NCBI GenBank assembly: GCA_964624645.1
Contig: CAZVAD010000002.1
Coordinates: 1-64,000, forward strand
Length of the DNA: 64,000 nt
Direction: 5' to 3'
Source of the DNA: Mariniphaga sp964624645
GTDB taxonomy: Bacteria; Bacteroidota; Bacteroidia; Bacteroidales; Prolixibacteraceae
Each line of letters opens with the position of its first letter. Position 1 is the first letter of the stretch. The notes under the pieces are model-generated. The model saw only the letters and a list, made by a program, of their open reading frames with translations, was not told where the DNA came from and ran no database searches. The position numbers and the translations under genes are program-made. Shown here piece by piece: positions 54,415-63,185 of this stretch.

Positions 54415-55509
54415 ATGTCAGACATGAACATTGGGTATTATATCCGTCAACTTTTGCCGGAAAACGAAACCGTAGTTTTCCCGGGGCTTGGGGCTTTTTT
54501 TCTGGAATATAGCCCGGCTGAAATTATGCCGGATTCGGATGAGATTCTTCCGCCATCCGGGAAATTACTGTTCAGTTCAAAAATCAGGAACGATGACGGG
54601 TTGCTTTCCGGTTTTATTGCTCAGAGCGAAAGCATCCCGGTTCAGGAAGCCCTCCGTAAAATCAAAGAAACAAGGGATGATATTCTTTATCAGCTGGATA
54701 AAGGAGAAAAAGCACATCTGGACAATCTGGGGATTCTGTTTTATGATGAAAACCATGTGCTTCAGTTTGAACCTTTCCCGGGAGAAAATCTGTTTGCGGA
54801 AACCTTCGGACTGGAAATAATTTCAACCAAAGATACCGAAGAAATACCGGAAGAAGTTACTGAGACAGTTGAACCAGAGCCTGTTATTCCACCTAAAGAA
54901 CCGGTTGCAGACCATCTGGTTGACGAACCGGATGCTGAAGAGCATTCCGCTGAGATTCCGTCTGTTCCTCCGGTTCAGGAACCTGCAGAAAAAAAGAGGC
55001 GGGGCGGATTCTGGCTGTGGTTGTTGCTGTTGGCTGTTTTGGCCGGCGCCGTTTTGTTTTTCTTCCTGAAAAAAGAAAAGAAAGAAACTCCTGCGCAAAA
55101 AACAGAAACAGTGGTTACTCCTGAGCCTGAAGAGTTTCTGCCCGAAGAACCGGCAGATTCAACAACATCGGATTCATTGCATATGGCAGTGGAACTGTCT
55201 GCAACAGACAGTCTGAGCGTTGCTGATGAGCCGGATATGGAAACTTTTTCAGGATTTTCCGTGCCGGATACATCAAAATACTATCTCGTTGGAGGCAGTT
55301 TCAGCAAGCTGAAAAATGCCGAAGAATATTTCCAGCAGATGAAAAATAAAGGATACAGTCCGCAGCACTTGGGATTGCACGGCAGTTTTTACCTTGTTGC
55401 CATTGAAATCTTTGACAACAGCAGGGAAGCTTTCAGGGAGCAGTATAATTTCCTTGACCGGTTGCCCGATTCGGGAGTCTGGGTTTATAAGCCTGAAAAA
55501 TCAGAATAA
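54415..55509 (+). CDS. CCDC81-type HU domain protein with C-terminal SPOR domain
   Basis: A 364-residue single-pass membrane protein. The N-terminal ~130 residues (IGYYIRQLLPENETVVFPGLG; LDNLGILFYDE) match the prokaryotic CCDC81-like HU fold. An acidic Pro/Glu-rich linker leads to one membrane helix (about 197-217; WLWLLLLAVLAGAVLFFFL) flanked by Lys, then a second acidic linker and a SPOR domain (~285-360; YYLVGGSFSKLKNAEEYFQQM). So the HU-like domain is cytoplasmic and SPOR is periplasmic, where it would bind denuded glycan at the division septum. It links a DNA-binding-like fold to the cell wall. Confidence 0.85.
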   Translation: MSDMNIGYYIRQLLPENETVVFPGLGAFFLEYSPAEIMPDSDEILPPSGKLLFSSKIRNDDGLLSGFIAQSESIPVQEALRKIKETRDDILYQLDKGEKAHLDNLGILFYDENHVLQFEPFPGENLFAETFGLEIISTKDTEEIPEEVTETVEPEPVIPPKEPVADHLVDEPDAEEHSAEIPSVPPVQEPAEKKRRGGFWLWLLLLAVLAGAVLFFFLKKEKKETPAQKTETVVTPEPEEFLPEEPADSTTSDSLHMAVELSATDSLSVADEPDMETFSGFSVPDTSKYYLVGGSFSKLKNAEEYFQQMKNKGYSPQHLGLHGSFYLVAIEIFDNSREAFREQYNFLDRLPDSGVWVYKPEKSE

Positions 55510-55526
55510 TTCAAAAACAATATACT

Positions 55527-56855
55527 ATGAACTCATCCAGAAGGAATTTCATTAAAAATTCTGCATTGGCAGCCACTGCCATCGGCGCAGCCACTGTTAT
55601 CCCGTCAAAAGTGTGGTCAGCCGGCCCGGCGCCATCCGATAAAATCAATGTAGCCCTCATCGGCTGCCGGAACATGGGTTTTGGCATATTGTCCAATCAC
55701 CTGAATACCGGACAGGTGAATTGTGTTGCGCTTTGTGATGTGGACCGGAACGTGTTGAATGAGAAAGCACAGGCTGTCAAAAACAACCACGGGCAGGAAC
55801 CCGCACTGTATGGCGATTACCGGAAAGTGCTTGAACGAAAGGACGTTGATGCAGTGATTATCGGTACGCCCGACCACTGGCACTGCCTGATTATGGTGGA
55901 GGCATGCAGCGCGGGAAAAGATGTTTACGTGGAAAAACCAATGGCAAACACCATCGGCGAATGCAATATTATGGTGAAAGCCGCCAAGCGCTATGGCCGC
56001 GTTGTACAGGTGGGGCAGCAGCAGCGGAGCAGTAAAATTTTCAATGACTCAATGCACGTCATCAAATCCGGGAAAATCGGAACCCTGCGGAAGGTAAACA
56101 TCTGGGTCAATTTCAACTATGGACTGGGTACAGTGCCGGTTCCCGACTCGCCGGTTCCTGATGGGGTGGATTATGATTTCTGGCTGGGGCCTGCCCCTGT
56201 GCGTCCGTTCAACCCGGCGCGTTTTCACGGAAGCTGGCGCCACTATTGGGACTACGGTGGCGGGCTGATGTCCGATTGGGGAGTCCATCTTGTGGACATG
56301 GGACTGTGGGCAAAAGATATAACCACAGGGCCTTCAAAAGTGATTACTTTTGCGGATAATTTTTCCAAAGCCGACATGGCGCGCGATACTTTCGATACCA
56401 TGAATATCATCTATCCGAAGGATGATTTTGTGATTCATTACGATTTAACCGCCGGCATCGAACAGGGCCCGTTTGACTCGTCATACGGTCTTCAGTTCAT
56501 CGGTGAAAAAGGGACATTGGTTGCCGACCGCAACAAGTACCACCTTTATCCGGAGTGGGACGGAAGGAAGAATGCGCCAAAAACAGAAGAGCTGCATTTT
56601 GACAAAGGAAATGAAACGCACCGCCAGCATGTGGATAATTTTCTGGAGTGCATAAAAACCAGGCAAACCCCGGTATGTCCGCCTGAAATTGGCAGAGCGG
56701 CCGCGCTGCATGTGCACATTGCAAACATTGCTGCACGGGTGGGAGAAACCACACTTGAATGGGATGATGCCAACAACCGGTTCACCAACAGCGAAAAAGC
56801 CAATGAACTGGTCGTTCCCGAATACCGGAAACCCTGGAAACTGCCTGAAATTTAA
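55527..56855 (+). CDS. Tat-exported Gfo/Idh/MocA-family oxidoreductase
   Basis: A 442-residue NAD(P)-dependent sugar dehydrogenase-like protein. The twin-arginine signal is SRRNFIKNS with a hydrophobic stretch and cleavage near WSA. The Rossmann domain starts at INVALIGCRNMG, and DVYVEKPMANT holds the EKP motif with the catalytic Lys. The C-terminal domain has WLGPAPVRPFNPARFHGSWR and WGVHLVDMGLW. Bacteroidota have many such exported paralogs acting on sugars or glycosides, with cofactor bound before export. First of a three-gene set with two isomerase-like genes. Confidence 0.9.
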   Translation: MNSSRRNFIKNSALAATAIGAATVIPSKVWSAGPAPSDKINVALIGCRNMGFGILSNHLNTGQVNCVALCDVDRNVLNEKAQAVKNNHGQEPALYGDYRKVLERKDVDAVIIGTPDHWHCLIMVEACSAGKDVYVEKPMANTIGECNIMVKAAKRYGRVVQVGQQQRSSKIFNDSMHVIKSGKIGTLRKVNIWVNFNYGLGTVPVPDSPVPDGVDYDFWLGPAPVRPFNPARFHGSWRHYWDYGGGLMSDWGVHLVDMGLWAKDITTGPSKVITFADNFSKADMARDTFDTMNIIYPKDDFVIHYDLTAGIEQGPFDSSYGLQFIGEKGTLVADRNKYHLYPEWDGRKNAPKTEELHFDKGNETHRQHVDNFLECIKTRQTPVCPPEIGRAAALHVHIANIAARVGETTLEWDDANNRFTNSEKANELVVPEYRKPWKLPEI

Positions 56856-56886
56856 TTTCCTGCTTCAATAATACGAAATCAGAAAA

Positions 56887-57732
56887 ATGGAAACCAGAAG
56901 AAATTTTATCAGAACAGGAGTTGCTGCAACCGCCGGATTGCTTTGCGCCAATTCATGGACGGCATGTTCAGCGGTAGAAAATAACCGGCTCCGGGATTTT
57001 GGATTCATTGCGGGAATTGCCCAGGAAGCGATGCAGGCCGATTGGAAAGGCACGCTCAAAAAAGCGGCTGCGCTTGGTTATACGGAGATTGAAGGAGGCA
57101 ACAACTTTGCTCCATCAACCCGTGAATTTCTGAGTTACTGCAAATCCACCGGCATCAAGCCAATACTTGGCGGAACCGGGCTTGAGCCGATTCTCCAAGA
57201 GCCGCAAAAACATTTCGATGAGTTCAACGAGTTGAATTACAAATATTTTGTAATCTACTGGCCCTGGTTTGGCGGGGCGCCGGTCAAGCTGGAAGATTGT
57301 AAAAAATCGGCAGCGGCGCTGAATGAACTTGGCAGGAAAGCAAAAGCCAACGGATTGACCCTTTTATGGCATAATCACGATCTGGAATTTCACGAAATGG
57401 AAGAGGGGCTTCCCTTTGATTATCTTATGGAAAATACCGATCCTGCACTGGTTCAGTGCGAAATGGATATCTACTGGGTGAAAAAGGGCGGCGGCGACCC
57501 GCTGGAGGTGTTGAAAAAATATGCCGGACGCATTCCTGTTCTTCATGTGAAAGACATGGCGCCCGACGGTGATTTCATCTGTCCCGGACGCGGTATCATT
57601 GACTTTGCGCCCATTTTCAGGGAAGCCAAAAAGCAAGGTATCCGGCACTATTTTGTGGAACGCGACAACGAACCCGACGGAATGGGATGTTTGACGTCTG
57701 CTGCCGGATTTTTGAAAAATTTACGATTTTAA
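56887..57732 (+). CDS. Exported sugar phosphate isomerase/epimerase-like protein
   Basis: A 281-residue xylose-isomerase-like TIM barrel (AP_endonuc_2) with an N-terminal Tat-like signal (TRRNFIRTG) and a possible lipobox TACS. Barrel motifs include LGYTEIEGG, LLWHNHDLEF (metal ligands), VQCEMDIYWVKKGGGDP and HVKDMAPDGDF, with the closing FVERDNE. Probable substrate is an oxidised sugar or glycoside product of the preceding dehydrogenase (inference). It lies 31 bp after that gene. Confidence 0.85.
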   Translation: METRRNFIRTGVAATAGLLCANSWTACSAVENNRLRDFGFIAGIAQEAMQADWKGTLKKAAALGYTEIEGGNNFAPSTREFLSYCKSTGIKPILGGTGLEPILQEPQKHFDEFNELNYKYFVIYWPWFGGAPVKLEDCKKSAAALNELGRKAKANGLTLLWHNHDLEFHEMEEGLPFDYLMENTDPALVQCEMDIYWVKKGGGDPLEVLKKYAGRIPVLHVKDMAPDGDFICPGRGIIDFAPIFREAKKQGIRHYFVERDNEPDGMGCLTSAAGFLKNLRF

Positions 57733-57751
57733 TCATTTTAAAAAAATAATT

Positions 57752-58669
57752 ATGTTGGATTTAGGATTTGTCAGCGCTATTCTGGCTGAAAAAAGTTTTG
57801 AAGAAGTGATTCAGTTTGCTTCGCAAAATGAATTCAAATGTGTGGAAATCATGTGCTGGCCGGTGGGCAAGGCTGAACGCCGGTATGCCGGCGTAACCCA
57901 CATCAATGTGGATGAAACCGGTGATGAGGAAGTGGTCAGCATCCATAAAATTCTAAAAGAGAACAAGGTTTACATTTCGGGACTTGGGTATTATCCCAAT
58001 CCGCTTGATCCCGATGAAAAGCAGGCTGATTTTTTCATTGAGCACATCAAAAAAGTGATTCGCACAGCCGCCAGGCTTGGTCTTGGCGTTGTCAATACGT
58101 TCATTGGCCGCGATCCGGCAAAGAGCGTGGAAGACAACCTGAAAAAGTTTGCAGACGTGTGGCCCGGAATCCTGAAGGTTGCCGAAGAGAACAATGTGAA
58201 AATCGGCATTGAAAACTGTCCGATGCTGTTCACCCGCGACGAGTGGCCCGGAGGAAAAAACCTGGCAACCACACCAGCTATTTGGAAGAAGATGTTTGAA
58301 CTGGTTCCAAGTCCGGCGCTGGGGCTCAATTATGACCCGTCGCACCTGGTGTGGATGCACATGGATGAGGTAAAACCCATTTACGACTTCCGGGAAAAAC
58401 TTTTCCACATTCACCTGAAAGACGTAAAACTTTATCCTGAAAAGCTGAATGAAGTGGGTATCATGGCTTATCCGCTGGATTATCATTCGCCAAAAATCCC
58501 GGGATTGGGCGATGTGGACTGGCGGGGATTTTTCTCGGCGCTCACCTCTGTAAAGTACCGTGGCCCGGTTTGTATTGAAGTGGAAGACAAAGCTTACGAA
58601 GACTCTCCGGAAGATATTGAAGCGGCCATTCTGACCAGCCGGAATTATGTGAAGCAGTTTTTTGCCTGA
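57752..58669 (+). CDS. Cytoplasmic sugar phosphate isomerase/epimerase
   Basis: A 305-residue TIM-barrel protein of the xylose-isomerase-like family without a signal peptide. Motifs: CVEIMCWPVG, IGIENCPM (metal Glu), LGLNYDPSHLVW, FHIHLKDVK (His ligand) and GPVCIEVEDKAYE. Its partner 19 bp upstream is an exported relative, so the set has one isomerase on each side of the membrane. Followed by a strong terminator. Confidence 0.87.
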   Translation: MLDLGFVSAILAEKSFEEVIQFASQNEFKCVEIMCWPVGKAERRYAGVTHINVDETGDEEVVSIHKILKENKVYISGLGYYPNPLDPDEKQADFFIEHIKKVIRTAARLGLGVVNTFIGRDPAKSVEDNLKKFADVWPGILKVAEENNVKIGIENCPMLFTRDEWPGGKNLATTPAIWKKMFELVPSPALGLNYDPSHLVWMHMDEVKPIYDFREKLFHIHLKDVKLYPEKLNEVGIMAYPLDYHSPKIPGLGDVDWRGFFSALTSVKYRGPVCIEVEDKAYEDSPEDIEAAILTSRNYVKQFFA

Positions 58670-58708
58670 ACCGGGTTATGCAATAAAACCGCATAAGTGA
58701 TTGTTTTG

Positions 58709-58747
58709 GAAAGTCCGCAAATTTTATGAAGAAGTTTGCGGACTTTC
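58709..58747. terminator. Strong bidirectional hairpin between isomerase and radA genes
   Basis: Perfect 13-bp arms 58709-58721 and 58735-58747 (GAAAGTCCGCAAA and its complement), extendable by inner pairs into the 13-nt loop. It lies between convergent genes ending at 58669 and 58765. T-rich sequence follows the plus-strand side. Confidence 0.78.
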
Positions 58748-58764
58748 TGTTTGACGCGAATATG

Positions 58765-60123
58765 CTATCCGAAAATTTTTCTAAAAACCTCTTCCACCCG
58801 CGAAACCCGTTCCAGTTCGATTGAAAATTTGGAGTGGTCGAATCCCTTGTTCAGTTTCGGAATAAAAATCTTTTTGAATCCCAGTCTGGCCGCCTCGGCA
58901 ATCCGCTGCTCAATCCGGTTCACCGCCCTGATTTCGCCGGTCAGCCCCACTTCGCCGGTGAAACAGAATTTATGGTCAATGGCAATATCAATATTCGAGG
59001 AGAGGATGGAACAGATCACTGCCAGATCGGTTGCCGGATCGTTGATGCGCAAACCGCCGGCGATATTCAGGAAGACATCCTTAGCAAGCAATTTGAATCC
59101 CGCTCTTTTTTCCAGAACCGCCAGCAACATGTTCAGCCGGCGCAGGTCAAAACCGGTGGAAGAGCGCTGTGGGGTTCCGTAGGCAGCCGAGCTCACCAGC
59201 GCCTGAATTTCAAGCAAAAACGGACGGATTCCTTCAATGGTTGCCGCCACCGCCGTTCCGCTCACATCATCGTTTCCCCTTGAAATCAGCTGTTCGGAAG
59301 GATTCAGCACTTCGCGAAGCCCGTTTCCCCGCATTTCAAAAATACCCAACTCGTTGGTTGAGCCAAAGCGGTTTTTGCTGGTGCGCAATATGCGATAGAG
59401 ATAATTAGTGTCGCCCTCAAACTGAAGCACCGAATCCACGATATGCTCCAGCACTTTCGGCCCGGCAAGGCTGCCCTCCTTGTTGATGTGCCCGATCAGG
59501 ACAACCGCAGTGTGATTTTGCTTGGCAAATTTCAGAATAGCAGATGTGCATTCACGCACCTGGGTTACCGACCCCGGCGATGACTCTGCAATTTCAGTGG
59601 CAAGCGTCTGAATGGAATCAACAATCAGGAGGTCCGGCTGAATCTGTGCCGTGTGTGCCAGTACATTTTCAAGGGAAGTTTCGCTGAGAAAAAGACAGTT
59701 ATCACTTTCCAGTCCAAGCCTTGCGGCGCGGAGTTTTATCTGCTGCAAGCTCTCTTCCCCGGAAACATACAGCACTTTTCTGGACTTCATACCCAATGCC
59801 ATCTGCAGCACCAGAGTAGATTTCCCGATTCCTGGCTCGCCGCCCAACAGCACAATGGAACCGGGAACTATCCCGCCACCTAATACCCGGTCAAATTCGT
59901 CAATTCCGACTATGATACGCTCCATCTGTTCGGCAGAAATCTCCTCAAGTGTAAGCGGCTGATTTACCGAAAGATGAGCAGAGGATATACTTTTTGAACT
60001 CTTCTTTTCAACAATTTCCTCCACAAACGTATTCCACCCTCCGCATGTTGGACATTTGCCCATCCATTTGGGAGATTGGGAGCCGCAATCCTGACAGATA
60101 TAAACTGTTTTCTTAGACATCAT
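58765..60123 (-). CDS. radA: DNA repair protein RadA
   Basis: A 452-residue RecA-like branch-migration ATPase. The N-terminal zinc finger is YICQDCGSQSPKWMGKCPTC, Walker A is GGEPGIGKSTL, the RadA-specific KNRFG motif is RTSKNRFGSTNE, and the C-terminal Lon-protease-like domain has TGEVGLTGEIRAV. Length is usual (~455). Its start overlaps the stop of the upstream nucleotidyltransferase gene, so translation is coupled. Confidence 0.96.
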   Translation of the reverse strand: MMSKKTVYICQDCGSQSPKWMGKCPTCGGWNTFVEEIVEKKSSKSISSAHLSVNQPLTLEEISAEQMERIIVGIDEFDRVLGGGIVPGSIVLLGGEPGIGKSTLVLQMALGMKSRKVLYVSGEESLQQIKLRAARLGLESDNCLFLSETSLENVLAHTAQIQPDLLIVDSIQTLATEIAESSPGSVTQVRECTSAILKFAKQNHTAVVLIGHINKEGSLAGPKVLEHIVDSVLQFEGDTNYLYRILRTSKNRFGSTNELGIFEMRGNGLREVLNPSEQLISRGNDDVSGTAVAATIEGIRPFLLEIQALVSSAAYGTPQRSSTGFDLRRLNMLLAVLEKRAGFKLLAKDVFLNIAGGLRINDPATDLAVICSILSSNIDIAIDHKFCFTGEVGLTGEIRAVNRIEQRIAEAARLGFKKIFIPKLNKGFDHSKFSIELERVSRVEEVFRKIFG

Positions 60124-60611
60124 TCAAGCCGCTTAATTTTTTCAACCATTTCGGAAGTTGATATTCCTTCTACCAAATCCAGTCTTTCCACTTTTCCGCC
60201 GTTTTGCAGAACCGTTTCAAAACCCACCACTTCGTGCAGTGCATATTCACTCCCTTTTACCAACACATCCGGCAAAATCTGAGCGATTAATTTTGCAGGC
60301 GTCTCCTCTTCAAAAACAATCACAGCATCCACAAAAACAAAGGAGGCCATGATCAAAGACCGGGCTTCAATATCAAACACCGGACGGCCTTCCCCCTTTA
60401 TGATTCGCACGGAATCATCCGAGTTAAGCCCCACAATCAGCTTTGTTCCGAAATCTGCTGATTTTTGCAGGGAATAAACATGCCCGTGGTGAATGATATC
60501 AAAACACCCGTTGGTAAATACGATGGAATCTCCGTTTGCCCTCCATTTTTTCAGTACCGGTTCAAAGGATTCAAAATCAGTATATATTTTGGAATTAATG
60601 TCAAATTGCAT
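60120..60611 (-). CDS. RfaE2-type heptose-1-phosphate adenylyltransferase-like protein
   Basis: A 163-residue cytidylyltransferase-fold enzyme. FTNGCFDIIHHGHVYSLQ holds the HxGH nucleotide-binding motif, then VGLNSDDSVRIIKGEGRPV and the LVKGSEYALHEVVG region. This is the stand-alone C-terminal half of the HldE (RfaE) protein, which activates D-glycero-beta-D-manno-heptose-1-phosphate with ATP for LPS core synthesis. Substrate is inferred from the family. The 4-bp overlap with radA (60120-60123) suggests coupling. Confidence 0.87.
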   Translation of the reverse strand: MQFDINSKIYTDFESFEPVLKKWRANGDSIVFTNGCFDIIHHGHVYSLQKSADFGTKLIVGLNSDDSVRIIKGEGRPVFDIEARSLIMASFVFVDAVIVFEEETPAKLIAQILPDVLVKGSEYALHEVVGFETVLQNGGKVERLDLVEGISTSEMVEKIKRLE

Positions 60612-60631
60612 AGACCTGTTTTAATTTGAAC

Positions 60632-60639
60632 CAAAAATA
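60632..60639 (-). promoter_or_regulatory. Candidate -7 box TATTTTTG for the adenylyltransferase-radA pair
   Basis: An exact TAnnTTTG match on the minus strand, 20 bp upstream of the ATG at 60611. No TTTG element 18 nt before it. Confidence 0.38.
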
Positions 60640-60720
60640 GTAAAGTTGATTGTTATATCCGGCCAAGTAGGAAATTTATCCCTATTTTTACAAGATGCAA
60701 AACACTTCTTTTATATAGGA

Positions 60721-61275
60721 ATGAATTATCTGGATATAATACTTGGTCTGATTTTGCTTTTTTCTGCATTCAGGGGACTGAGAAAAGGACTGATTGCCGA
60801 AATCACTTCTTTGGCGGCGTTGATTTTGGGTATCTGGGGGGCGATGAATTTTTCGCACATTTCCGCTGATTTCCTGATAAAATATTTTCAGCCGGAATCC
60901 AAAAACCTGAGTATTCTCTCTTTTATCGTCACTTTTGCTGTGATTGTCATTTTGGTGCACATTGTGGGAAACGCTGTAGGCAAGCTGGTGCAGGTGGCAA
61001 TGTTGGGTTTTTTCAACAAGCTGGCCGGACTGGCTTTCGGAGTTGTGCGCTCAGCGCTTGTCATCAGTGTTTTTTTGTTGCTGTTTGATGCCATTGACAA
61101 AGACATGAACATACTTTCTCCAAAAGTAAAAACGGAATCCCGGCTGTATGAGCCGGTCAAAAATTTTGCGCCATCCCTGCTTCCCTTTTTTGAAATATGG
61201 CTAAAGGATTCCGGGTTCAACAAAAAAGCGGACGATTCAATGGAGCAATTCAAAGAAGCGCTCAAAGTGAGCTGA
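60721..61275 (+). CDS. CvpA family membrane protein
   Basis: A 184-residue inner-membrane protein with four hydrophobic segments. MNYLDIILGLILLFSAFRG and the FNKLAGLAFGVVRSALVISV stretch are typical of the CvpA/colicin V production family, whose members have been linked to envelope homeostasis. The ATG at 60721 matches the family N-terminus and is preferred over the one at 60646. Confidence 0.88.
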   Translation: MNYLDIILGLILLFSAFRGLRKGLIAEITSLAALILGIWGAMNFSHISADFLIKYFQPESKNLSILSFIVTFAVIVILVHIVGNAVGKLVQVAMLGFFNKLAGLAFGVVRSALVISVFLLLFDAIDKDMNILSPKVKTESRLYEPVKNFAPSLLPFFEIWLKDSGFNKKADDSMEQFKEALKVS

Positions 61276-61335
61276 CGGCTTCGTCCATAAATTTCCTTCA
61301 AGCTTACCATAGAAAACATAATTTAAAAAAGTGAT

Positions 61336-62379
61336 ATGAAAACCGGACAAAAAAAATCGTTGGTTCAGATACGGGGCAACAATAAACCTGCAGCCTGTAA
61401 TCCGGCTTTGTTCTACCGTTTTTTTTCATTTACAATTATCTGCCTGTTGCTTGCCTGCTCGCAGAGGCAGGCCGGCTCAGAGGGAAAAGAGGAATCAGAA
61501 CCGGAAACGGTTTCATTATTGGGAGACAGAAATTTTGAGAACGGATTATCGCTGAGAGGAAATGATTCCGGGAATCCCCTTACCGGAAAATTTTTAACTC
61601 CATACGGCGAAAGCGGACAGGAACCGGTTTGGCTACTGGCTGAATGGGGAAGCAAATATCTTTTGCAACAGGATGTTATGGTGGAAAAATCAGAAACTAA
61701 GGTTTATGAAAATCAAGGAAAACTGATTTCCTTCAAACGGACAGACGAAGGCATGAACATTCGGATGGATGTTAAAACTTCAGCAGAATACCAGCAACCA
61801 CGAAAGCCTAATGAGTTCTGGCCACATCTGCTGATTGAGCAGGGGTTTTCTGAAATGCCACGGGTTGATGACCTGAAAAATCTTTTTCTCTTTTTTGAAG
61901 GAAGGTTGTTGTATAGCCGCTCTTTCATGGACAAAAAAACGTTTAATCCTGATCTTCATACTGCACAGTTTCAGCTTTTTCTCACGGTTCAGGATCGCAA
62001 TCTGTCATCTCCGGGATATGGGGATTACCTTTGGTTCGGAGTCCCTTTTTATGATTTCAGATATCCGGTGTTTCCCAGATATGCGGCTCAGGATTTTGCA
62101 AAAGATGATGCCACCGGAAAATTTATTTACAGTCTGGGGTCGAAGGATTATACCGAAGAATCTTTTCACAACGGAGCGTGGGTGATTGTGGAAAAAGACC
62201 TGAAACCGCATATTGACGAAGCGCTGAAAATGGCAAAGGAAAGAGGTTATCTGGCAGAATCCAACCCCGAAGATTTTCGTATAACAGGAATGAATCTGGG
62301 ATGGGAGGTGCCGGGAACTTTTGATGCAGCGTTTGAGCTTAAAGGGTTTGACCTGAGGTGTGTTACGGTCGGAAAATAG
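61336..62379 (+). CDS. Lipoprotein of unknown function
   Basis: A 347-residue exported protein with a long positively charged N-region and a lipobox LLAC (Cys41). The rest looks beta-rich, with FWPHLLIEQGF, YGDYLWFGVPFYDFRYPVFP and a C-terminal ITGMNLGWEVPGTFDAAFELKGFDLR that resembles a jelly-roll. I do not recognise the family; a carbohydrate-related role is only a guess. The signal peptide would be unusually long if translation begins at 61336. Confidence 0.62.
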   Translation: MKTGQKKSLVQIRGNNKPAACNPALFYRFFSFTIICLLLACSQRQAGSEGKEESEPETVSLLGDRNFENGLSLRGNDSGNPLTGKFLTPYGESGQEPVWLLAEWGSKYLLQQDVMVEKSETKVYENQGKLISFKRTDEGMNIRMDVKTSAEYQQPRKPNEFWPHLLIEQGFSEMPRVDDLKNLFLFFEGRLLYSRSFMDKKTFNPDLHTAQFQLFLTVQDRNLSSPGYGDYLWFGVPFYDFRYPVFPRYAAQDFAKDDATGKFIYSLGSKDYTEESFHNGAWVIVEKDLKPHIDEALKMAKERGYLAESNPEDFRITGMNLGWEVPGTFDAAFELKGFDLRCVTVGK

Positions 62380-62508
62380 ACATATCTTCACCTCACGGCA
62401 AATTATAATCTCATCCAACCGATGAATTTTGTATGTTATTTTTAAACATAAAAAATCAAAGTTGCGTTGTAATTGATATTTCAAATGAAATTTGAATTGT
62501 ATGGGCAA

Positions 62509-62608
62509 NNNNNNNNNNNNNNNNNNNNNNNNNNNNNNNNNNNNNNNNNNNNNNNNNNNNNNNNNNNNNNNNNNNNNNNNNNNNNNNNNNNNNNNNNNNN
62601 NNNNNNNN
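62509..62608. other. Assembly gap 4 (100 N)
   Basis: Exactly 100 N; the flanking ends share no overlap. The 129 bp before it (62380-62508) hold no supportable gene. Confidence 0.99.
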
Positions 62609-63175
62609 GGATATTCCACAGATTTTATGAAGAATGACATTTTCAGGTCCAACACAACGAATATTAATTTCTTTCAGCAAAGTATCGGTCTGCAAAAAAA
62701 CAAAAATACGTTTGGTCTGGTCACCGGATTAGGGCTGCAGCTCCAAAGCTACCGGCTGGAAAAAAACACGACCATTGAACGGCAGGAAAATGGCAGGATT
62801 GAACCGCAGACTTTATCCTTTGATCAAAATCAGAAATCCAAACTCTCCATTGTGTATCTGACACTTCCGGTTCTGGCGGAGTTTCAGGTGCCGGTCAGGC
62901 ATTACAAAAACAGGATTTATCTTTCAGGCGGAGTGTACGGCGGATTGCGCATCGGAAGTCACACCAAAATAAAATACCGCACCGAAGGGAAAAAGGAGAA
63001 ACTGAAAACTCCGGGGCACTATTCGTTGCAGGACTTTAAATATGGAGTTATGCTGCGGGCAGGCTACCGTTGGGTAAATATTTTTGCAACCTGTGATTTG
63101 GTTCCTTTTTTCAAGGAAAATAAAGGGCCGGAGCTGACCCCCGTAACTTTTGGAATAACATTGATTAATTTATAA
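62609..63175 (+). CDS. Outer-membrane beta-barrel protein, N-terminus lost in gap
   Basis: 188 visible residues up to the TAA at 63173-63175. Alternating amphipathic strands (FGLVTGLGLQLQSYRLEKN; LSIVYLTLPVLAEFQVPV; RIYLSGGVYGGLRIGSHTK; VMLRAGYRWVNIFATCDLVPFF; FGITLINL) match the porin-like OMP_b-brl family common in Bacteroidota (PorT-like). The start and signal peptide are inside or beyond gap 4. The creatininase gene follows 10 bp later. Confidence 0.75.
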   Translation, partial: GYSTDFMKNDIFRSNTTNINFFQQSIGLQKNKNTFGLVTGLGLQLQSYRLEKNTTIERQENGRIEPQTLSFDQNQKSKLSIVYLTLPVLAEFQVPVRHYKNRIYLSGGVYGGLRIGSHTKIKYRTEGKKEKLKTPGHYSLQDFKYGVMLRAGYRWVNIFATCDLVPFFKENKGPELTPVTFGITLINL

Positions 63176-63185
63176 TATTGTAAAA

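Noticed and set aside
62492..62508. An ATG GGC start for the barrel gene just before gap 4
   Set aside because: MNCMG followed by 100 N has no signal-peptide features, and the frame through a placeholder gap is meaningless; only the part after the gap is supported.
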